Source: Aquificota bacterium (GTDB taxonomy: Bacteria; Aquificota; Aquificia; Aquificales; Aquificaceae). From it: a stretch of DNA of 39,302 nt. The notes below the pieces were generated by a model, which worked only from the letters and a program-made list of their open reading frames with translations, did no database searches and was not told the DNA's origin. The DNA lies in assembly GCA_030950545.1 (NCBI GenBank), contig JAUZRJ010000111.1, positions 1 through 39,302 of the forward strand, written 5' to 3'. The translations under genes were made by a program, and so were the position numbers. The first letter of the stretch is position 1. The number at the start of each line of letters is the position of its first letter. This document shows positions 33,996 to 39,302 of the stretch, in pieces.

Positions 33996-35268
33996 ACTTC
34001 CCCTTATGGCTCCAGACAAGATACACGGTAAGTATAACCCTCAGGTTCGTGATGAGGGCGAGGACTATGAAGAGGGCCTCTATCCAGCCGAGCAGGCAGA
34101 AGACCATCACGAGGAACACCCTCTCATCTCTCTTACCCACCAGATATCTCAAAGGCCTCACAGCCTCGTAGGCGTCCTCGCAGTATGAACCCCTGAACCT
34201 CTCGGTTGTGTAGCTCACCATTAGGGTTCCGAAGAGGGCGAGAAAAATCCAGGGCAGGAATCCCGCTCCGGGTCCAAGCCAGAGGGCCAGGGCGGAAAGG
34301 AAGGCAAAGTCCACGACCCTGTCCAGTATGGAGTCTATCCAACCGCCGAACCTGGTCGTCCTCAGGGAAGCCCTCGCTATCTCGCCGTCGACACCGTCCA
34401 GCATGGAGCTCACCTGGTAGATAAGCCCTCCCATCTGGGGTGAGAACAGAGCGATCAGGGCGGATACCAGACCTGTGATGAAAGTGGCCCAGGTTGCCTG
34501 CATGGGTGTTATCCTGTCCACAACCCTCTCCGAGATCCAGAGGGAGACCTTCCGGTTTATGAGTCTGGAGACCACGCCGTCTCCCACACCCTTCACCGAA
34601 GCCCTCACAAGCTCCTTCCTCGCCCTCTCCAGGTCCTCCCGTGTGTCCACATCGGTCCAGAACTCACCGGACACGAACGTACACCTTATCCTGCCCGCCT
34701 TCACTATGTCGCTCACGGTTACCTTCTCCCTTTCGGAAACGAGCTTCTCCGCCACCTTGAATACGCTCCTGGTCAGGATAAAAAACCCCGTATCGTAGCC
34801 GTTGAACTTCTCTATACCCTTTCCTATGTCCTTCACCCTCCCTTTCCCGCACAGAACGCGGGTCGCCTCGGTCCTGTCCACGTACAGGGCGAGGTCGTCC
34901 ACTATGAGGCCCTTCCCTTTAAGGGCTCTGGCTATGAAATCCTCGGAGTACACGTGGTCTCCCATGGTGAGTACGAACTCCCTGTCTGTGACGTGTTCCC
35001 TGGCGAGGTAGAGGGAGTATCCGTTCTCCCTCTCGGGTCTCTCGTTTACCACCAGCGTGTAGTCCGCTCCCTCCCTCCTCAAGAGGTCTTCTATCCTGTC
35101 CTTATTCTCAGGGTTCACGACGATCACAAACCTCTCGATGCGGTGTCTTCTCAACAGCTCAATGGTCCTAGACAGGATCTCCCTGCCCGCCACCCTGACA
35201 AGAGGTTTCGGTATGCTCGCGTTCATCCTGCTTCCCCTTCCCGCACACAGGATAACCGCGGTTCTCAT
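33976..35268 (-). CDS. Bifunctional IPC transferase/DIPP synthase (inositol-1-phosphate cytidylyltransferase plus CDP-alcohol phosphatidyltransferase)
   Basis: N-terminal nucleotidyltransferase MRTAVILCAGRGSRMNASIPKPLVRVAGREIL; C-terminal CDP-AP motif DGEIARASLRTTRFGGWIDSILD; start chosen for ATGA overlap with the upstream gene. Confidence 0.85.
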   Translation of the reverse strand: MRTAVILCAGRGSRMNASIPKPLVRVAGREILSRTIELLRRHRIERFVIVVNPENKDRIEDLLRREGADYTLVVNERPERENGYSLYLAREHVTDREFVLTMGDHVYSEDFIARALKGKGLIVDDLALYVDRTEATRVLCGKGRVKDIGKGIEKFNGYDTGFFILTRSVFKVAEKLVSEREKVTVSDIVKAGRIRCTFVSGEFWTDVDTREDLERARKELVRASVKGVGDGVVSRLINRKVSLWISERVVDRITPMQATWATFITGLVSALIALFSPQMGGLIYQVSSMLDGVDGEIARASLRTTRFGGWIDSILDRVVDFAFLSALALWLGPGAGFLPWIFLALFGTLMVSYTTERFRGSYCEDAYEAVRPLRYLVGKRDERVFLVMVFCLLGWIEALFIVLALITNLRVILTVYLVWSHKGKYEQALR

Positions 35269-35948
35269 CCCAGAACCTCCCTTACTCTTCTGAAAACACC
35301 CAGCCACTCATCCCACCTCAACCTGCCGGTCTGGGTGTTCTGCCTGCTCGGGTGGTAAGAGGTTATGAGCGTGTAGGGGAGTCCTCTGGGTGTGTAAAGT
35401 CTGCTGTGGCCGAACTTTATACCCTTAAGATCCGCATCGGGATAAAGCCTTCTGAGAGCCTTGAGGGTTCCGCTGAGGGCTACTGACCCGAGGCAGAGGA
35501 TAACCCTGAGGTTTTTCAGCGCTGTAAGCTCCTCTATGAGGTAAGGGTTGCAGTTTTCGATCTCCTCCGGTGTGGGCCTGTTCTCCGGTGGTACACACCT
35601 GACCACAGCGGTTATGTAAGCTCCCCTCAGTCTGAACCCGTCCTCCCTGTGGGTGGATGTGGGCTTGTTTGCGAAGCCCGTCTCGTAAAGGGCCCTCGCC
35701 AGCCACTCCCCGGACCCGTCGCCCGTGAACATCCTCCCGGTCCTGTTTCCCCCGTGAGCTGCGGGGGCAAGACCCACTATGAGTAGCTTTGCTTCGGGAT
35801 CGCCGAAGCCCGGAAGGGGTTTTGACCAGTAATCCCAGTTTCTGTATCTCCTGGGTTTTCTCTCCGCAACCTTTTTTCTGAACTCCACAAGACGCGGACA
35901 TCTTGAACAGCTTACTATCCTTTCTCCGAGGTCCCTTAGCACCTCCAC
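35265..35948 (-). CDS. Uracil-DNA glycosylase, family 5 (UDGb), Fe-S
   Basis: CSRCPRLVEFR, GLAPAAHGGNRTGRMFTGDGSG, SYHPSRQNTQTGRL; GTG start. Confidence 0.9.
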   Translation of the reverse strand: MEVLRDLGERIVSCSRCPRLVEFRKKVAERKPRRYRNWDYWSKPLPGFGDPEAKLLIVGLAPAAHGGNRTGRMFTGDGSGEWLARALYETGFANKPTSTHREDGFRLRGAYITAVVRCVPPENRPTPEEIENCNPYLIEELTALKNLRVILCLGSVALSGTLKALRRLYPDADLKGIKFGHSRLYTPRGLPYTLITSYHPSRQNTQTGRLRWDEWLGVFRRVREVLG

Positions 35949-35971
35949 AGCGGTAGATAATTATAAGGGTT

Positions 35972-36466
35972 ATGGGATACGTGGTGATAGGAAGGGTTCT
36001 GGACACCTTCGGCACCAAGGGAGAGCTCAAGGTCTTCCCTTACGCCCCTGAGGAAGTTTACGAGAACCTGAAAAGGGTGTATCTAAAGAGAAAGGGAGGA
36101 GACTACTTTTCCTTCGAGGTTGAGTGGGTGAGGAAGCACAGGGAGTTCTACCTCGTGAAGCTGAAGGGATACGACGACATAGGGTCCGCGGAGCAGTTCA
36201 GGAAGGCGACCCTCTTCCTTCCCGAGGAGGAGCTTCCCGAAAGGGGAGAGGACGAGTTCTACGCCTACGAGATCGTCGGTATGGAGGTGATCACCGACAG
36301 GGGCAGGGTCCTTGGCAGGGTCAAGAGGGTTGAGGACTACGGTGTTTACGACATGCTGATCCTGGAGGATGAGAAAACCTACATACCCTTTGTCGGAGAG
36401 ATAGTCCTGAAGGTGGACAGGGAAAAAAACAGAATAGAGGTTAAGGAGGACCTGATCGTGATTTAG
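35972..36466 (+). CDS. rimM: Ribosome maturation factor RimM
   Basis: [63 protein letters not shown]. Confidence 0.93.
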   Translation: MGYVVIGRVLDTFGTKGELKVFPYAPEEVYENLKRVYLKRKGGDYFSFEVEWVRKHREFYLVKLKGYDDIGSAEQFRKATLFLPEEELPERGEDEFYAYEIVGMEVITDRGRVLGRVKRVEDYGVYDMLILEDEKTYIPFVGEIVLKVDREKNRIEVKEDLIVI

Positions 36467-38742
36467 GCCCTCACACCCACCTCTTCTCTAAGCTCCCTCG
36501 CGGCATCCACCATGTTCTTCAGGGAGGGCCTCACCTCCTCCCACCTTCTCGTTTTGAGTCCGCAGTCGGGGTTTACCCAGAGGAGATCAACGGGCAGTAC
36601 CCTCATGGCTCTTCTGACCACCTCCTTTATCTCCTCCTTCGCGGGCACAGCGGGGGAGTGTATGTCGTAGACACCTATCCCGATCTGCCTGTCCCAGCTT
36701 TTGAACCTCTCGAAGGCGGATATTATCTCCCCTTTGCTCCTGGACGCCTCTATGGATATGACGTCAAAGTCCATCTGGTAGATGTACTCTATTATGTCGT
36801 TGAACTCGGAGTAGCACATGTGGGTGTGGATCTGGGTCTCGGGCTTAGCCCTTGAGCAGAGCCTGAAGGCCTTCACAGCCCAGTCGAAGTACTCTGGCCA
36901 GTCCCTCCTCTTTAAGGGAACCCCTTCCCTGAAGGCGGGCTCGTCTATCTGGATCACTTTTATACCCGCCCTCTCCAGGTCCTTTACCTCGTCGAGCAGG
37001 GCAAGAGCTATCTGGTAGGCTATCTCCCTCTTGGGGACATCTTCCCTGTAGTAGCTCCAGTTCAGGATCGTGACGGGTCCCGTTAGCATACCCTTCACCG
37101 GTTTATCGGTAAGGGACTGGGCGTAGGTTATCTCCTCCAGGGTCATAGGTCCTTTTCTCGAGACGTCACCGTATATGATCGGTGGTCTGTAGACCCTCGA
37201 GCCGTAAGACAGGACCCAGCCGTGCTTCGTGGTAGCTATTCCGTCCATCTTGAAGGCGAAGAACTCGACCATGTCGGTCCTTTCGAACTCACCGTGAACA
37301 AGGACGTCAAGGCCTATCTCCTCCTGAAAGGCTATGACTTCCTCTATCCGCTTCTTTATGAAGTCCCTGTACTCCTTCTCCGATATCTTCCCGGTCCTGT
37401 AGGCGGTTCTCATCTTCCTCACTTCCTCGGTCTGCGGAAAAGAACCTATGGTGGTCGTGGGGAGTATTGGAAGCCTCATGATCTCCTTCTGGATCCTCGC
37501 CCTTTCCTTATAGGGAAGTTCCCTTCTGAAGTCCTCCTCTTTCAGGGAGGTTATCCTCCTCCTCACCTCCGGGTTCTCGCCGAAAGGCACCTTAAGTACA
37601 CTCTCCAGCTTCTTTACCTCTTTTAGGGCCTCCTCGTTCCCGAGAAAGGCCTCCTTCAGGACCTTCAGTTCCTTAAGCTTCTCCTTTGCGAAGGAGAGCC
37701 TCTCTTTGAGCCCGTGGGGGAGGTCGTCTTCGGGTTCCACGGTGACGGGAAGGTGGTAAAGGGGACACGAGTTGGAGACCGATACGTTTTTTACCGCCTT
37801 TGAGAGGTCCTCAAGGACCTTAAGCTTTTCCTTCAGGTCAGCCCTCCAGGGCTGGCGCCCGTTTATGAGACCCGCTATGAGTTCCTTGTCCTCGGGGAAA
37901 CCGTACTTTCTTATGTTCTCCAGGTTCTCCCTGTTCGAGACGAGGTCAAGGTGGAGCCCGCTGACCGGAAGGGAGACGAACCTCCTGTAGTCGGAGACGC
38001 TGTCGTAGTAGGTGAAGACCGCTATGTAGAGCCCGGACCCTGAAAGCTCACGGTAGACTTCCTCGAGGAGGTCCCAGTGCCAGGGCTCCGTGTCCATCAC
38101 GAGGGCGGGCTCTTCAAGATGTACCCTCTCACAGCCCGCATCTTTGAGGGTCTTCAGGACCTCAAGGTATACGGGGGTGATCTTCGCCACAAGCCTCTCG
38201 AAGGTGTCCTTTTCCTCTATCCTCCCGATCTCGTAAAGGGGGAGGTCTCCCTCCTTTCTCCTGAGTGCCTTTGAAAGCCTCAGGAAGGTGAAAGGACCTA
38301 TGATGTGGGGAACGGTCAGGAAGCCCTTCTCCTTGAAAAAGCTGAAGTCTTCAAGTGGTTTGTTCACAAGGAGCCTAAAGTCCTCTCCCTCTATCTCGGG
38401 AACGAGGTAGTGGTAGTTGGTGTTGAACCACTTGGTCATCTCGAGGGCGTTTTTTCCCCTCGCCATCTCGAAGTAGGTCTCCATGCCCTTATATTCGCCG
38501 AACCTTGACGGCACACATCCCACCATGAGGGCTGTGTCGAGCATGAAGTCGTAGTAGGAAAGCTCGTTGGATGGTATGAGATCGACGAACTCGGAGTAAA
38601 GCCTCGCCCTCTGGAGGTTCAGGTCCCTCATTCCTGCGTGGAGCTCCTCCTCGGTGATCTTACCCTTCCAGAAGTCTTCAAGCAGTCTCTTGAACTCTCT
38701 CTTCTCCCCGAGCTTCGGGTATCCGAAAGCTATCGCCTTCAA
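36463..38742 (-). CDS. metE: Cobalamin-independent methionine synthase
   Basis: [27 protein letters not shown]-terminus; [72 protein letters not shown] start 38742 gives TTGA overlap. Confidence 0.95.
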   Translation of the reverse strand: MKAIAFGYPKLGEKREFKRLLEDFWKGKITEEELHAGMRDLNLQRARLYSEFVDLIPSNELSYYDFMLDTALMVGCVPSRFGEYKGMETYFEMARGKNALEMTKWFNTNYHYLVPEIEGEDFRLLVNKPLEDFSFFKEKGFLTVPHIIGPFTFLRLSKALRRKEGDLPLYEIGRIEEKDTFERLVAKITPVYLEVLKTLKDAGCERVHLEEPALVMDTEPWHWDLLEEVYRELSGSGLYIAVFTYYDSVSDYRRFVSLPVSGLHLDLVSNRENLENIRKYGFPEDKELIAGLINGRQPWRADLKEKLKVLEDLSKAVKNVSVSNSCPLYHLPVTVEPEDDLPHGLKERLSFAKEKLKELKVLKEAFLGNEEALKEVKKLESVLKVPFGENPEVRRRITSLKEEDFRRELPYKERARIQKEIMRLPILPTTTIGSFPQTEEVRKMRTAYRTGKISEKEYRDFIKKRIEEVIAFQEEIGLDVLVHGEFERTDMVEFFAFKMDGIATTKHGWVLSYGSRVYRPPIIYGDVSRKGPMTLEEITYAQSLTDKPVKGMLTGPVTILNWSYYREDVPKREIAYQIALALLDEVKDLERAGIKVIQIDEPAFREGVPLKRRDWPEYFDWAVKAFRLCSRAKPETQIHTHMCYSEFNDIIEYIYQMDFDVISIEASRSKGEIISAFERFKSWDRQIGIGVYDIHSPAVPAKEEIKEVVRRAMRVLPVDLLWVNPDCGLKTRRWEEVRPSLKNMVDAARELREEVGVRA

Positions 38743-39302
38743 TCTTTTTCCTCCTTTTTCCTTTCGCACCTGTCAAGGAGGTACTTCAGCCTTATGGGAG
38801 CTTCGGTGAGGGGTAGGGTTGAGTCGTATATCTCTCCCTTCACACCGCACTCCTTAAAGGCTTCGTACAGCATCCTGAGGCCCTTTTCCGCCTCTGGTCC
38901 GTTCCTCCTCACAACCCACACCCAGTTGGGGTCAAGCTTACCCTCCTTCTTCAGGTCCCTTATAGCGTTGGCGACACCCTCACCGAGTGTCACGTCTATC
39001 CTCGTGTTGTTTGCGGTTCCCCCGCACACGAGCACACCCCTTATGCCCGGCTTTGAGAGTATTATCCTGGTTATCTTGTACATCTTCTCCGCGGGCGGGT
39101 TCCCGCCTATGTCGGTGAAGTTGGCGGGCCTCAGACCTACCGCGTAGGTGGTCTCTATAGTGACAGTTGAACCTCCTCCCCCGAAGGTCATCATAGCTAT
39201 GTCTCCGTCCATCTCCACGTAAGACCCTGCCTTGCCCCTGTGGTCGTCCCTGTCTATCTCCGCCGCCGCCACTTCCCTTTCTGTGGGCGGTCTCTTGAGG
39301 GC
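38739..39302 (-). CDS. Citryl-CoA synthetase / ATP-citrate lyase / succinyl-CoA synthetase beta-type subunit, C-terminal part (truncated by window edge)
   Basis: [108 protein letters not shown]. Confidence 0.8.
   Translation of the reverse strand, partial: ALKRPPTEREVAAAEIDRDDHRGKAGSYVEMDGDIAMMTFGGGGSTVTIETTYAVGLRPANFTDIGGNPPAEKMYKITRIILSKPGIRGVLVCGGTANNTRIDVTLGEGVANAIRDLKKEGKLDPNWVWVVRRNGPEAEKGLRMLYEAFKECGVKGEIYDSTLPLTEAPIRLKYLLDRCERKKEEKD

Noticed and set aside
36463-38800. Riboswitch (SAM/cobalamin) upstream of metE
   Set aside because: metE start overlaps the preceding gene's stop, leaving no leader sequence

Overview
The window is a gene-dense stretch (about 40 protein genes and one tRNA) of a thermophilic, probably Aquificales-like bacterium. 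That taxonomic placement is inference, based on gene content: a citryl-CoA synthetase/ATP-citrate lyase-like subunit, IPCT/DIPPS, citramalate synthase, MetE, UDGb, and AGG/ATA-rich, purine-loaded coding strands. Most genes are housekeeping: tsaD, recN, cimA, plsC, thrS, dtd, guaB, dapB, mutS2, cfa, rplS, rnhB, rsmH, nadC, rimM, metE. I see no CRISPR array, transposase or rRNA. The most interesting signals are: (1) extreme compaction, with all eight convergent gene pairs overlapping at their 3' ends and all seven divergent intergenic gaps at or below about 83 bp; (2) recurrent -10-like boxes about 5-11 nt from start codons without a Shine-Dalgarno sequence, suggesting widespread leaderless transcription and shared bidirectional promoters; (3) an MCE/MlaD protein with a repeated long helix and a beta-rich C-terminus that may form a single-chain trans-envelope lipid bridge; (4) a c-di-GMP cluster of PilZ plus GAF-PAS-PAS-degenerate GGDEF-intact EAL, and a separate stand-alone EAL-like protein that has lost catalytic motifs; (5) an exported seven-bladed WD40 propeller and a lipoprotein thioredoxin/alpha-hairpin fusion; (6) the thermolyte enzyme IPCT/DIPPS; (7) an AT-rich sigma-54 activator at the left edge that differs compositionally from everything else.
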